Shown here in pieces: positions 16,424-25,141 of a stretch of 57,363 nucleotides of DNA. Below the pieces are notes generated by a model. The model saw only the letters and a program-made list of their open reading frames with translations. It did not search any database and was not told the DNA's origin. The number at the start of each line of letters is the position of its first letter. Positions within the stretch are counted from its first letter, which is position 1. The stretch covers positions 1-57,363 of the IMG/VR virus record IMGVR_UViG_3300043466_002831. One strand, 5' to 3'. The DNA comes from a virus. The position numbers were made by a program, and so were the translations under genes.

Positions 16424-16881
16424 GTTTTTATAAAGAAATAGTACCATTCGTTGAATACATCCATTCAATTAGAAAATTGGAATCATATTTAAGTTTTGAT
16501 ATGAAATTCCCAACAAAGTGGTCAATACCTAAAAGTATTGTGGATGAAGGTCAAGTTATAGGATTTGAAGTTGAAGACCCTAATATGAAGGGTATTACAT
16601 TTATTAGCCCAATTGGAGAAAAAGAAGTTTCCACAATAATCGTTAAGATTGGTAAAATTATTAAATTAAATAAAGAACGAGAATTGAAGGAACGATTGTT
16701 TAAACAAACTGTTGAACAGTTAAAACAAACTTTTGAAAAAACTGATTTAGATAAATTACAAAATCTGTATTTTGATTTTGATGTGGAGGATGAATTAGAT
16801 ACTGATTTAGAATCCGAAATAGATATAGACGATGAGCAAGACGGACAGGAGTCAACAGCTACTGAATTGGTTCAACAGTGA
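16420..16881 (+). CDS. Acidic hypothetical protein, 153 aa
   Basis: A soluble protein with a mixed N-terminal domain (about 1-90), a coiled-coil-like helix (KERELKERLFKQTVEQLKQ) and an extremely acidic C-terminus (DELDTDLESEIDIDDEQDG). The ATG overlaps the previous stop. The following gene starts 50 nt before its end in another frame. It may be a structural or assembly protein; no family is known to me. Confidence 0.6.
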   Translation: MSFYKEIVPFVEYIHSIRKLESYLSFDMKFPTKWSIPKSIVDEGQVIGFEVEDPNMKGITFISPIGEKEVSTIIVKIGKIIKLNKERELKERLFKQTVEQLKQTFEKTDLDKLQNLYFDFDVEDELDTDLESEIDIDDEQDGQESTATELVQQ

Positions 16882-17026
16882 AAAACTAAAGGACCAAAAA
16901 GAGCTTGATAAGGGCAAAGAAAAAATAATCAAAGAGATTAAAGGTCTTACTAAAGACGACCTTTTCCCTAAACCAAAAAAATTAAGTATATGGAAGAAAA
17001 TAAAGATAATACTCTTGGGACAATAG
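16832..17026 (+). CDS. Small basic protein overlapping its neighbours, 64 aa
   Basis: MSKTDRSQQLLNWFNSEK... is a short, lysine-rich, helical protein ending in an amphipathic IWKKIKIILLGQ. It overlaps the upstream gene by 50 nt and the downstream gene by 37 nt, both in other frames. Length, charge and the tight overlap support a real gene. The function is unknown. Confidence 0.5.
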   Translation: MSKTDRSQQLLNWFNSEKLKDQKELDKGKEKIIKEIKGLTKDDLFPKPKKLSIWKKIKIILLGQ

Positions 17027-17223
17027 AAAAGTTAGCATTGATTGCTGAATCAGTCCAAACGTTATTTAGTGGTAAGGGTACAATTATATTTGAATTACCT
17101 AAGGGTGAATATACTAGTGTGATTAATCACTTCAGAGAAGTGGATAGACACCACAAACAATTTTCAATGGATATATCAGGAACTGAGTTCCATTTTATCT
17201 TGGACGAGAAGGATAAGTCGTAA
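16990..17223 (+). CDS. Hypothetical protein, 77 aa
   Basis: A small alpha/beta protein (ALIAESVQTLFSGKGTIIFELPKGEY..., then [16 protein letters not shown]). It starts inside the previous gene and ends inside the 3' end of the convergent gene at 17195. It is not recognised. Confidence 0.55.
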   Translation: MEENKDNTLGTIEKLALIAESVQTLFSGKGTIIFELPKGEYTSVINHFREVDRHHKQFSMDISGTEFHFILDEKDKS

Positions 17224-17842
17224 ACTTTCTATAAAGAACTTTCTTATCGAATCCATTAGATTCCAACAAACTATACAAATACTTCCTTTGAGGTGACGAG
17301 TAATCTTTAATAAAGAGACAGTCACCTCTTTTTGTTTTAAAGAAGTGAGATGATAAACAATCAATAAATCTTGAAGATTCTTTTTCATTCTTCAATGAAA
17401 ATAATTTAATGTCCTCGTCTTTTTGTATAACAATTTTATTATTTAAAACCGAAACCATTTTTAATCCATCACCTTTAAGATAAGACTTGATTAAGTCTTT
17501 TGTGGTTATCTTTATCTTTTTCTGTACATCGTATATCAATTCTTCTTCTTTGTATGGTTTCATTTGTAGTATAGACATCCCATCATCTTCCAATTTAACT
17601 TTAATGTTTCTACCAAACTCATCAGTAATATATACAGGAGCGGATTGGTTAGTCCTCATCTCAATTAAACCCAATTCAAGTTTACATTCTTTGGCGTTTT
17701 CGATGGTAGTTTCAAAGATTACCTCATCAGATTCACCAATTAATTTGTTAAAAAACGATTTGGCACGAGATAAAGTAACAAACTTCTTTATTATTCGTTT
17801 TCTTTTTTTATTTTTGAATAAGACTACCAAATAGTTCTCCAT
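17195..17842 (-). CDS. Hypothetical protein, 215 aa
   Basis: I do not recognise it. It is lysine-rich and alpha/beta, with the N-terminus [21 protein letters not shown] and no membrane helix or cysteine motif. It is convergent with, and overlaps by 29 nt, the plus-strand gene at 16990. It is divergent from dnaJ, with just 2 nt between the two start codons, so each promoter must lie in the other's coding sequence. Confidence 0.65.
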   Translation of the reverse strand: MENYLVVLFKNKKRKRIIKKFVTLSRAKSFFNKLIGESDEVIFETTIENAKECKLELGLIEMRTNQSAPVYITDEFGRNIKVKLEDDGMSILQMKPYKEEELIYDVQKKIKITTKDLIKSYLKGDGLKMVSVLNNKIVIQKDEDIKLFSLKNEKESSRFIDCLSSHFFKTKRGDCLFIKDYSSPQRKYLYSLLESNGFDKKVLYRKFTTYPSRPR

Positions 17843-17844
17843 AT

Positions 17845-18777
17845 ATGAATAATTATTACGAAACTTTGGGCGTAAGTAAAGACGCCACTCAAGATGAAAT
17901 CAAGAAGGCTTATAGAAAGCTAAGTAAACAATACCATCCCGATGTAAATCCTGAGGGTGGTGAAAAATTTAAAGAGATTTCAGTTGCGTATGATGTTGTT
18001 GGGGATGAAACTAAAAGAGCTCAGTATGATAATAAGTTAAACAATCCGTTTGCAGGTAATGGAGGTATGTCGTACGAGGATTTGTTTAATCAGATGTTTG
18101 GTAACCAAGGACAGAATCCATTTGGAGGTAGACAAAAAACCGCACCCGACAAAATAATTAAAGTTCGAATAAACCCAATCGAATCATATAACGGTATAGA
18201 CAAGAATATCCAATACGTTAAAGACAACCATTGTAATACTTGTAATGGTAGTGGGGGAGAACAACAAAACTGTAATACTTGTGGAGGTGCTGGATTCCAA
18301 ATAAAAACATTTGGGACTGGGTTCATGGTTCAACAGATTAGAACCGCATGTCAAACATGTGCAGGACGTGGATACACTTTAGTTCATAGATGTTATAGTT
18401 GTGACGGTAAAGGGGTTAAACCAACAACCCATGAAGTTAATGTTAAATTACCTGTTGGTGTTGATAATGGTCAATATTTAAAACTTGCTGGTCTTGGAGA
18501 CTTTAGAAACGGACAATATGGTGATTTGGTTATCCAAATAGAAATGGTGAACCAAGATGGGTTTGAAAAAATGAATAATGATTTGATTTATAATTTGTTC
18601 TTGAATTTACAAGAGATACAAGATGATAAGTTTATAATACCACATCCAAATGGAGAATTAACTATAAATGCACTACCTATTTTTGATTCATCTAAACCTT
18701 TAAGATTAAAGGGTAAGGGATTTAACGGTGGGGATATGTACGTTAAATTGAACGTTAAGTTTAATAAGGTTATTTAA
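17845..18777 (+). CDS. dnaJ: DnaJ (Hsp40) co-chaperone, type I
   Basis: This 310-aa protein should stimulate host DnaK and deliver substrates to it. Residues 1-63 are a J domain with the HPD triad at 31-33. A short G/F-rich stretch ([29 protein letters not shown]) follows. The zinc region has four CxxCxGxG-type motifs ([32 protein letters not shown]) between about residues 130 and 190. C-terminal beta domains end VKFNKVI. It is shorter than bacterial DnaJ (about 370 aa) because the second C-terminal domain is reduced. No GrpE or DnaK is in the window. Confidence 0.93.
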   Translation: MNNYYETLGVSKDATQDEIKKAYRKLSKQYHPDVNPEGGEKFKEISVAYDVVGDETKRAQYDNKLNNPFAGNGGMSYEDLFNQMFGNQGQNPFGGRQKTAPDKIIKVRINPIESYNGIDKNIQYVKDNHCNTCNGSGGEQQNCNTCGGAGFQIKTFGTGFMVQQIRTACQTCAGRGYTLVHRCYSCDGKGVKPTTHEVNVKLPVGVDNGQYLKLAGLGDFRNGQYGDLVIQIEMVNQDGFEKMNNDLIYNLFLNLQEIQDDKFIIPHPNGELTINALPIFDSSKPLRLKGKGFNGGDMYVKLNVKFNKVI

Positions 18778-18913
18778 AATAACTAATAATGTCGTTAATT
18801 AGAGTATAAGTACCGTATACGGTCATCCCTAATACGTAGAATCCTAATACTATCGCTCCAATCTGAAATTTACCAGGACCTTTTTGTTTACATGTTTTAC
18901 AACCTTCTGCCAT
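18770..18913 (-). CDS. Small membrane protein with CxxC, 47 aa
   Basis: Read on the minus strand from ATG at 18913 to TAA at 18770-18772. It starts [16 protein letters not shown], with a CxxC pair, and continues as one membrane helix (about residues 18-36). It overlaps the dnaJ stop by 8 nt and is divergent from the gene at 18924. Confidence 0.55.
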   Translation of the reverse strand: MAEGCKTCKQKGPGKFQIGAIVLGFYVLGMTVYGTYTLINDIISYFK

Positions 18914-18920
18914 ATTTATA
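18912..18920 (+). promoter_or_regulatory. Candidate late-promoter motif ATATTTATA before the gene at 18924
   Basis: ATATTTATA ends 3 nt before the ATG at 18924, like other TATTTATA sites here. It overlaps the minus-strand start codon at 18911-18913. Confidence 0.45.
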
Positions 18921-18923
18921 AGT

Positions 18924-19100
18924 ATGTTAATTGAACAAATTATTAAAAGAGTTCTTTATCAGTATCTTGACGAGAAAGAACAAGAGAAATATAAGAAACC
19001 TCGTAAGTATAGTAAATCATATTGTGAATCTACTTCATGTAAAGATATGGGATTCACTCAGAAAGCATCCTGTCGACCATACAAAAATTGTTACAAGTAA
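18924..19100 (+). CDS. Small Cys-rich protein with MGFTQKASC motif, 58 aa
   Basis: ATG at 18924 and TAA at 19098-19100. The N-terminal helix (LIEQIIKRVLYQYLDEKE) fits the capsid-targeting-like pattern. The C-terminal half, SYCESTSCKDMGFTQKASC, has five cysteines and the MGF(T/S)QKAS core, which I recognise from small proteins in many large marine phages. The function is unknown. It follows a TATTTATA motif by 3 nt, so I infer late, possibly leaderless expression. It is more convincing than the overlapping frame with a TTG start at 18931. Confidence 0.65.
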   Translation: MLIEQIIKRVLYQYLDEKEQEKYKKPRKYSKSYCESTSCKDMGFTQKASCRPYKNCYK

Positions 19101-19101
19101 A

Positions 19102-19132
19102 TTTGCCTTTTGATATTTTTTTCTTATTATTG
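19102..19132 (+). promoter_or_regulatory. Promoter for the DNA methyltransferase gene at 19147
   Basis: TTTG at 19102-19105, a 19-nt spacer, and TATTATTG at 19125-19132, one base off TAnnTTTG. The ATG follows 14 nt later. Confidence 0.55.
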
Positions 19133-19146
19133 TAAAAAGAAAAATT

Positions 19147-19986
19147 ATGCTATCATACATCGGAGGTAAAAGTAAAATTGGAAAGTGGATTGTCCCTTTC
19201 TATGATAAAGATATTGAGACTTATGTTGAAACATTCGGAGGGATGTTTTGGTGTTTCTTCAACATGGACTTGAAACAATTCCCAAATCTTAAGAAGGTCG
19301 TGTACAACGACTTTAACCCACTCAACTACAATCTATTCCAATGTGTTAAAAATCCTGAAAGATTGTTGAAATCAATTAACGCGATTCCGTGTCAACAATT
19401 TGGTGAGGAAATCACACCTGCAATATATAAAGAACAATTTATCAGGTTCCAAGCTGAAATATTTGGAGATGGTTTCAGCGTACAACCTTACGATTATGAT
19501 GTTGCTGCAAAGTATGCTTACGTTCTTACTCAGGTGTTTAGTGGAAGTAAACCTGAAACTAGTTCGTTTATTGATTTGAAAGGTAAATATAAATCAAAGT
19601 ACCTTACATTCAGAGATAAGTTATCTAAACCTGAGTGGGTTGAACATTTCAACAAAATAACTCACGTTGAGAATATGGACTTTGCAGATGTGATTGCTAA
19701 GTATGATTCACCAACTACATACATTTATCTAGACCCACCATATTGGAAAACTGAAAACTATTATAGTAATCATGATTTTGATAGAGATGACCATGAACGT
19801 TTGGCGAATGTGTTAGATGAAGTTAAAGGTAAGTTCAGTTTATCTTATTATGATTTTGATTTATTACATGAATGGTTTCCTGAGGATAGATACCGTTGGG
19901 AGATGAAAGAGTTTGCTAAAGCAGCGGCTGCGAAGAAAGGAACAAAACAAAATATGGGTGAAGAGTTGTTAATATTGAATTATTAA
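19147..19986 (+). CDS. DNA N6-adenine methyltransferase, Dam/D12 class
   Basis: This 279-aa enzyme should transfer a methyl group from S-adenosylmethionine to adenine in DNA. The N-terminal YIGGKSKIGKWIVPF is the FxGxK-type SAM-binding motif, and YVETFGGMF and VVYNDFNP are further SAM-pocket elements. TYIYLDPPYWKTENYY contains the catalytic DPPY near residue 197. The length is normal for Dam-type enzymes. No restriction partner is adjacent. It could mark phage DNA against host restriction or time gene expression. A second, unrelated methyltransferase is at 32517. Confidence 0.9.
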   Translation: MLSYIGGKSKIGKWIVPFYDKDIETYVETFGGMFWCFFNMDLKQFPNLKKVVYNDFNPLNYNLFQCVKNPERLLKSINAIPCQQFGEEITPAIYKEQFIRFQAEIFGDGFSVQPYDYDVAAKYAYVLTQVFSGSKPETSSFIDLKGKYKSKYLTFRDKLSKPEWVEHFNKITHVENMDFADVIAKYDSPTTYIYLDPPYWKTENYYSNHDFDRDDHERLANVLDEVKGKFSLSYYDFDLLHEWFPEDRYRWEMKEFAKAAAAKKGTKQNMGEELLILNY

Positions 19987-20006
19987 GTTATTTTTGTACC
20001 GTCAAT

Positions 20007-20015
20007 ATATTTATA
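20007..20015 (+). promoter_or_regulatory. Candidate late-promoter motif ATATTTATA
   Basis: Gene-facing motif 19 nt before the ATG at 20035, followed by an A-rich leader (ccaaaaagaaaaATG). Confidence 0.5.
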
Positions 20016-20034
20016 GTATAAACCAAAAAGAAAA

Positions 20035-21354
20035 ATGAAGTTCACGTCGATTTTAAAAAGAGTCATTTTAGAGCAGTCAAGATTTGAATTGTTGTCTGAC
20101 GCATTAACCAAACCATCAAAAGACAAAGAAGGTAATAAGGTTAAACCTAAAATGAGTAAAGAAGAGTTCAACCAATTAGTTCAGGCTGACCCAACAACAA
20201 GATTAAATAATGTTGATTTAACCGCTGCGGATTCTAAGGAACTTGAAAAGGTTAAAGCTGGTAAATACGTTCAGTGGTTGATTAAACAATACTTAATGCC
20301 AAAAACCGAAAGACAACCTGGTGAATCGGGATATGAACGTGAAGTTCAACAAGTGAAAGAAACTTTCATGGAGGATTTATATAAGGTTACAGATGACCTT
20401 GCAAAATTTGAAAAGTTTAAGGGTAAACTTCCTCAAGACATGAGAGATATTAACAAGTTAACTCCCGATGCATTATACGATGCAGTTAAGGACTTTGACT
20501 TGACTTTAGCAACAACTACAAAGGCTGAGAGACAATCAGCTCCTGTTCACCCTGGTGCTAAATTGGTATTCGACGGACCAACATGGAGAGTTATTGAAAT
20601 TGAAAACAAAGGACCTGTAGGTAAAGAAGCTGCTTGTTTCTACGGAGGGCACAATAGAGAAACAAGATGGTGTACATCAACACCTGGTACAGACCAATGG
20701 TTTAATCGTTATATTAAAGATGGTCCTTTATATGTTGTATATAATCCAAGTGATACACAAGTTGCACCTGAAACAGGATTACCTGTAAATAGATATCAGT
20801 TCCACTTCCCATCCAATCAGTTCATGGATAAGGATGACCGTCAACAAGATTTGGTTCAGTTATTGAACGGACCAATGAAAGAGTTGAAAAACTTCTTCAA
20901 ACCTGAATTTGCAAAAGGTTTAACAACTGGCGGTGAGAAATTAGTTATTGATAGTTTCAGTCATGGTGCGATTGGCAAGTTTATTGGATTATACGGATTG
21001 GATGATTTGATTGGTAATTTACCTGACACATTGAAAGAATTCCATATTCAAAACAGAGATAAGAATGGTTTAATCATCAACATCCCTGAAGAAATTGGAA
21101 GGTTCAAAGATTTGACTGGTATTATCTTGGACAACTGTATTGCAAGTGTTCCTGATTCAATCTGTACTTTACCTAAATTGAGATTCTTGGCATTGAACAA
21201 CAACGAAAAACTTACAAGTATTCCTGATTGTATTGCGGATTTACCAAGTTTATACTTCTTGAATCTTAAAGGTAGTAACAACGTACAAGTTCCTGAATCA
21301 ATCAAAGCTAAGGGTACTGAAATGGGACCAGGCATGTGGGACCTTCAAGACTAA
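20035..21354 (+). CDS. WCT-module protein with C-terminal leucine-rich repeats, 439 aa
   Basis: The N-terminus (MKFTSILKRVILEQ) matches the capsid-targeting-like pattern. A helical region (about 20-165) leads to the 'WCT' module near residues 190-260 (GGHNRETRWCTSTPG, WFNRYIKDGPLYVVYNP). Two other proteins here share this module (26469 and 38828). Residues about 325-425 are leucine-rich repeats (LPDTLKEFHI, IPEEIGRFKDLTGIILDN, VPDSICTLPKLRFLALNN, LPSLYFLNLKG). LRRs usually bind proteins, so a virion-delivered effector is one idea. Function unknown. Confidence 0.7.
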   Translation: MKFTSILKRVILEQSRFELLSDALTKPSKDKEGNKVKPKMSKEEFNQLVQADPTTRLNNVDLTAADSKELEKVKAGKYVQWLIKQYLMPKTERQPGESGYEREVQQVKETFMEDLYKVTDDLAKFEKFKGKLPQDMRDINKLTPDALYDAVKDFDLTLATTTKAERQSAPVHPGAKLVFDGPTWRVIEIENKGPVGKEAACFYGGHNRETRWCTSTPGTDQWFNRYIKDGPLYVVYNPSDTQVAPETGLPVNRYQFHFPSNQFMDKDDRQQDLVQLLNGPMKELKNFFKPEFAKGLTTGGEKLVIDSFSHGAIGKFIGLYGLDDLIGNLPDTLKEFHIQNRDKNGLIINIPEEIGRFKDLTGIILDNCIASVPDSICTLPKLRFLALNNNEKLTSIPDCIADLPSLYFLNLKGSNNVQVPESIKAKGTEMGPGMWDLQD

Positions 21355-21380
21355 TTGTTTAACTTTTAAAACTTACTTTA

Positions 21381-21668
21381 ATGAATGTTGATGTTGAAAT
21401 ATACATGAATGGATTTATCAAATTTTTCAAGAATAATCCTGATGACCTTTTTACGCTAATACCGAGAGGGAAAGAAGATGAGTTTTATGATAAGATTAGA
21501 GAGACTTCACTTAATAATATTAATAAAGGTGATGACGTTTCTTTAACTCAAAGACAAATTCTTGACATCTGTGTAGTCTTGAATGGTAAAGACCCAAATA
21601 GTCCCAAGAAGGAAAAATTGGAAAGTTTCATTATGGAAACAAAATTTGGAAACATTATCCTGAATTAA
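21381..21668 (+). CDS. Hypothetical protein, 95 aa
   Basis: Soluble helical protein (MNVDVEIYMNGFIKFFKNNPDDLFTLIPRGKEDEFYDKIRE...). It follows the LRR protein by 26 nt and precedes a terminator, so it is probably the last gene of that transcript. No family is recognised. Confidence 0.6.
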   Translation: MNVDVEIYMNGFIKFFKNNPDDLFTLIPRGKEDEFYDKIRETSLNNINKGDDVSLTQRQILDICVVLNGKDPNSPKKEKLESFIMETKFGNIILN

Positions 21669-21689
21669 ATTTATTCATTTAATAAAAAA

Positions 21690-21717
21690 GGTGGGGGACA
21701 TTTTGTCTCCCATTTTT
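21690..21717 (+). terminator. Rho-independent terminator
   Basis: TGGGGGACA (21692-21700), loop TTT and TGTCTCCCA (21704-21712) form a 9-bp stem with one G-U, then five T residues. Its 3' arm contains the -33 box of the next promoter. Confidence 0.8.
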
Positions 21718-21732
21718 ATTTTATTATATTTG
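21702..21732 (+). promoter_or_regulatory. Bacteroidetes-type promoter for the PcfJ-like gene
   Basis: TTTG at 21702-21705, a 19-nt spacer and TATATTTG at 21725-21732. The ATG at 21737 is only 4 nt downstream, which again implies a leaderless mRNA. The -33 box overlaps the terminator stem. Confidence 0.75.
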
Positions 21733-21736
21733 TAAT

Positions 21737-23389
21737 ATGAAAGAGGTGTTATTTAAAAAGGAGTATTCAAAGTATGAAACGGTTGAACACGAACCTTATA
21801 GTCCTTTCCCTTATTTTAGAAAAAAAATTAAAGACGAGATACTTGGTTTTGATGCTGAGGTTGGTCCTGTTCCTACTAAAAAACACCCATTATTTATTCA
21901 TAAAAAAACTAACGATACTGAAGAGGAGTTTGTTGCTCGATTTGCAGACCAAATGTGTTCTGTTCATATAATTAATAGTACGGTTGTTGTAGAACGAGAT
22001 GGTGATAAAGTTGCTATCAAATTGTTTTATAATTTTAAACACAGACGACCTGGTGTTGTTTGGTTTAAACAAAGTAAGAACGTTCAGTTTATTAGTGTGA
22101 ATACAAAAACGGGTGATGTATATGTTGGGGGGATTGATAATTACCATTTAAAGACAAAGTCGAGAAAACGAATAAGACGTAATTATTTTTTTGGTGAACC
22201 ATTAATGGTGTTGGCTTCATTAATTAGAAATCGGCTCAGGATTCATAATAAGGATGTTGAAATTTCTAATGATGCTATTTCTGCGTTCATCAACGCGATT
22301 GACCCAAATGAAGGTTTTGGGGACCTGACTTGGAACCAAAGGTTATTCAAATTTTATCTGACCAAGAGGGGAGTTAAATTCCCAAATAATTTCCATATAT
22401 ATACTAGTGCTTGGTTTGGGCCTGAGATTAAAAAATCTTTGAAGAAAAATGGTAATCGAATGGTAGACGCTATTATGGATTTAAATAAATTTTCAGGTAA
22501 GAAGATTAAAAAGGCACTACATACTTGTGATGATTTGAATCTTCGTATGTATGAATATGGACGTAATATGTTTGGGGATGATTGGATGAACCAAGATGAG
22601 GAGTTAATCTTGAAATGTTTAAATTCTGATATTTTGTATTACCCACCTCATGAAACCTTCTTGGAGTTTGTTACCACTGAAGAATTGAAACGTGTGTTTA
22701 AGTTATTCAAACAGGTTATTATTAATGGTACTTTGGATGGGTCAACATTCTTTGACCACATTAGATTCTACACTGATTTAAAATTGTATGAACCTAACGT
22801 TAAATGGATGGCGTCTGACGATAATAGAAGTGATTTCAGACACGAACACTTGGATTGGACGGATAAGCTCCAATCGTATCGACAAGGTACGTATTATCGA
22901 CAATATCCTGATTATACCTATACGGTGATATCGAAACCAATTACATTTGGTGATGGGGTGTATTACCCTGTCGTACTTGATAATAGTAATAACTATAACG
23001 AGGAGAGTGCGGTTCAATCCAATTGTGTTAAAACATATGTTGGCAAGGCTGGTTCCATTATTGTATCACTCCGTAAAGGTGGTGTTGACTCAGAAGAAAG
23101 GGCAACGATTGAATATAATATGACCAAAAGTTTAATGAATGAAAATGTCCATATTAATAGAGTCCAATCTTTGGGTAGGTTTAATAAGGGATTACCTGAA
23201 AATTGGAATGAGGTTCTATTGAAATTGGATGAACGTATGTTATATTATATAAATGAAAAAGAATTCGATACGGTTAAGATTAAAAAGGTTCTCAAGTCTG
23301 GTTTGGAACTTGAATCTTCTTCTAATTGGAACACTACTGGCCGCTTGGTTTGGGATACAAAAGAAATTAATGACTATAATCTATGGTAA
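21737..23389 (+). CDS. PcfJ-like domain protein, 550 aa
   Basis: A long helical protein. Its C-terminal quarter, near residues 420-500, has the PcfJ-family pattern: SNCVKTYVGKAGSIIVSLRKG, a short gap, then ERATIEYN and a VQSLGRFN segment. PcfJ-like proteins occur on phages and conjugative elements; their biochemical role is not settled. The conserved Cys followed by Tyr and an IVSLR strand recall the WCT modules elsewhere in the window, and distant kinship is possible. It overlaps the next gene by 7 nt. Confidence 0.65.
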   Translation: MKEVLFKKEYSKYETVEHEPYSPFPYFRKKIKDEILGFDAEVGPVPTKKHPLFIHKKTNDTEEEFVARFADQMCSVHIINSTVVVERDGDKVAIKLFYNFKHRRPGVVWFKQSKNVQFISVNTKTGDVYVGGIDNYHLKTKSRKRIRRNYFFGEPLMVLASLIRNRLRIHNKDVEISNDAISAFINAIDPNEGFGDLTWNQRLFKFYLTKRGVKFPNNFHIYTSAWFGPEIKKSLKKNGNRMVDAIMDLNKFSGKKIKKALHTCDDLNLRMYEYGRNMFGDDWMNQDEELILKCLNSDILYYPPHETFLEFVTTEELKRVFKLFKQVIINGTLDGSTFFDHIRFYTDLKLYEPNVKWMASDDNRSDFRHEHLDWTDKLQSYRQGTYYRQYPDYTYTVISKPITFGDGVYYPVVLDNSNNYNEESAVQSNCVKTYVGKAGSIIVSLRKGGVDSEERATIEYNMTKSLMNENVHINRVQSLGRFNKGLPENWNEVLLKLDERMLYYINEKEFDTVKIKKVLKSGLELESSSNWNTTGRLVWDTKEINDYNLW

Positions 23390-23718
23390 GTAAACCTGAA
23401 TATATAATAGGTATTGAAGATGGGAAACCATTTTCAACTTTGGAACTTGATGTTCCTGACGATTTTCAAAAGTTCTTGGATGGTCGTACATTCACCACAG
23501 TTTATAGTGATAATTGGATGGAGTTCAAGACAGGTGAATTTAAAACAAGAAGTAAAATATATTTAACCAAACAATCATTTTATTTATATTTATTTAAAAG
23601 TGCTATGGATGATAAAAGTTTGGCTATTTATTATCGAGAAGAACAATTAAACGAATTAAAATTATTTATAGGACAATTATTAAAAACATATAAGAATGGA
23701 ACAACTAACAGCAAATGA
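23383..23718 (+). CDS. Hypothetical protein, 111 aa
   Basis: Mixed alpha/beta soluble protein (VSKPEYIIGIEDGKPFSTLELDVPDDF..., ending LLKTYKNGTTNSK). It overlaps the PcfJ-like gene by 7 nt and the thioredoxin gene by 23 nt. No family is recognised. Confidence 0.6.
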   Translation: MVSKPEYIIGIEDGKPFSTLELDVPDDFQKFLDGRTFTTVYSDNWMEFKTGEFKTRSKIYLTKQSFYLYLFKSAMDDKSLAIYYREEQLNELKLFIGQLLKTYKNGTTNSK

Positions 23719-24016
23719 ATTAAGAAAAAAAATTAGCAACGGAGAAAACTTCGTATTGGACTTATATGCCACTTGGTGTGGACCGTGTAAGGTAATGTTA
23801 AACAACTTAGGTAAAGTAAACGAATCGTTGATTAGTGAATCAACTGACAGACCTAAATATAATATTTATAAATTCGATGTCGATAGCGACATGGATTACA
23901 TGAGAGAGTTGGGTATTAGAAGCGTACCGACAATAAAAATTTTCAAGGAAGGTTCTGAAGTATATTCAAGAGCGGGTGTTATGTCACCAGCAGAAGTCCT
24001 TGGATTACTTAACTAA
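23696..24016 (+). CDS. Thioredoxin
   Basis: This 106-aa thiol oxidoreductase has the WCGPCK active site at about residues 27-32, the conserved FDVDSD strand and the cis-proline loop RSVPTIKIFKEG. It should reduce disulfides in the cytoplasm. In phages such proteins typically support ribonucleotide reductase or serve as a polymerase processivity factor; neither partner is in the window. It overlaps the gene before it and is followed 5 nt later by a glutaredoxin. Confidence 0.92.
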   Translation: MEQLTANELRKKISNGENFVLDLYATWCGPCKVMLNNLGKVNESLISESTDRPKYNIYKFDVDSDMDYMRELGIRSVPTIKIFKEGSEVYSRAGVMSPAEVLGLLN

Positions 24017-24021
24017 TTAAT

Positions 24022-24321
24022 ATGAAAGATTTAAATGTAATAGTGTATACAATGAAGGGATGTCCTTTTTGTACAGACTTCAAAGAAATGTTAACTAATG
24101 AAGGAATTGAATTCTTTGATAGAGATATTGACGATTACGATGAGGAATATCAGTTGTTTACTGAAGTCACCGATAACGATATGATTCCTGCGTTATTAAT
24201 TATTGAAACTGATAATGAAAAACATGAATCTTTCTTATATGCGCCTGAAAGAAATTATGATGAGTTGAGAGAGGCTCTCTCAATCATCCAAGAACACAGA
24301 AAAAAAGTTGGTCTGATTTAA
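24022..24321 (+). CDS. Glutaredoxin
   Basis: A 99-aa thioredoxin-fold protein with the CPFC active site at residues 14-17 (YTMKGCPFCTDF) and a cis-proline segment MIPALLI. It should use glutathione or a similar thiol, or thioredoxin, as the electron source. The pairing with thioredoxin suggests supply of reducing power for ribonucleotide reduction. It is convergent with, and overlaps by 4 nt, the minus-strand gene at 24318. Confidence 0.88.
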   Translation: MKDLNVIVYTMKGCPFCTDFKEMLTNEGIEFFDRDIDDYDEEYQLFTEVTDNDMIPALLIIETDNEKHESFLYAPERNYDELREALSIIQEHRKKVGLI

Positions 24322-25079
24322 AAAATTACAAAATCTTTAACTTTCTGTTTAAGAAAGTCATAATCCTCAAGTGGGTTGGTAACTTCAATAGACCAATCCA
24401 CTTTTTTTATGTCTTTATCTAATGAGGACATGTCAAAGTCAAATACATCTAATATGGCAGACCTTAAAGTCTCATCTTCTTTTTGATTTGCGTTTTTAAC
24501 TGAGAATGATACATCGCCATATTCATCTTTGGTTGTTGACATTGTAAATGTCAGAGTTGAAAATGGGTAATTGTATGGTATGTTGTAGAAAATATGTTTC
24601 CCATAATAATACATCAACCGTCCCTGTTTCAAAGAATAACCATGAGGAAACTCAGAACAAAAAATTAAATTATTATCTTCTGAGATTTGTTTTAAGTGGA
24701 AGTTATAATCGTATGAGTTGGTATTATCTAACAAAAATTCTTCACATTGTGTTTTATGGTATGAACAATTGGTCGAATTGTTATGGTAAGAGAAGGTTAA
24801 ACTTTCTGATGGTCTTAACTTTGAATCGTACTCAATCAAATCTATCGTATGAGATAACTTTAAATCACCCATTAATTCTTCAAATTTTGTTATGAATTCG
24901 TCCTTTATTTTTGCAATGTCTAAAGGTTCTTTGTATGTGGTTTTACCTTTGATTACATAAAAGTTTAAACAGTCGGCGACTTGGATAATACTTTCCTCGT
25001 CTTTTGGAATTTGATTTAATATGAAATCTGCAAATAAATTAACTATTGATAGTTTGCTTGTTGGTGATTTTAATATCAT
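24318..25079 (-). CDS. Hypothetical protein, 253 aa
   Basis: Not recognised with confidence. The N-terminal segment (IVNLFADFILNQIPKDEESIIQVADCLNFYVIKGKTTYKEPLDI) is conserved-looking and recalls phage proteins of unknown function. A beta-rich middle with aromatic patches (MYYYGKHIFYNIPYNYP) follows. There is no export signal. It is transcribed opposite to the thioredoxin cluster, probably after the gene at 25142-26143. Confidence 0.6.
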   Translation of the reverse strand: MILKSPTSKLSIVNLFADFILNQIPKDEESIIQVADCLNFYVIKGKTTYKEPLDIAKIKDEFITKFEELMGDLKLSHTIDLIEYDSKLRPSESLTFSYHNNSTNCSYHKTQCEEFLLDNTNSYDYNFHLKQISEDNNLIFCSEFPHGYSLKQGRLMYYYGKHIFYNIPYNYPFSTLTFTMSTTKDEYGDVSFSVKNANQKEDETLRSAILDVFDFDMSSLDKDIKKVDWSIEVTNPLEDYDFLKQKVKDFVIF

Positions 25080-25141
25080 TGGTATTTCTTTTGAAATTTA
25101 TTCTTGTTTAAGTATAAACAATTAAATTCACAAAAAGAATA

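Noticed and set aside
18931-19113. TTG-started 60-aa frame
   Set aside because: The overlapping ATG-started frame (18924-19100) has the conserved MGFTQKASC motif and a late-type motif upstream.
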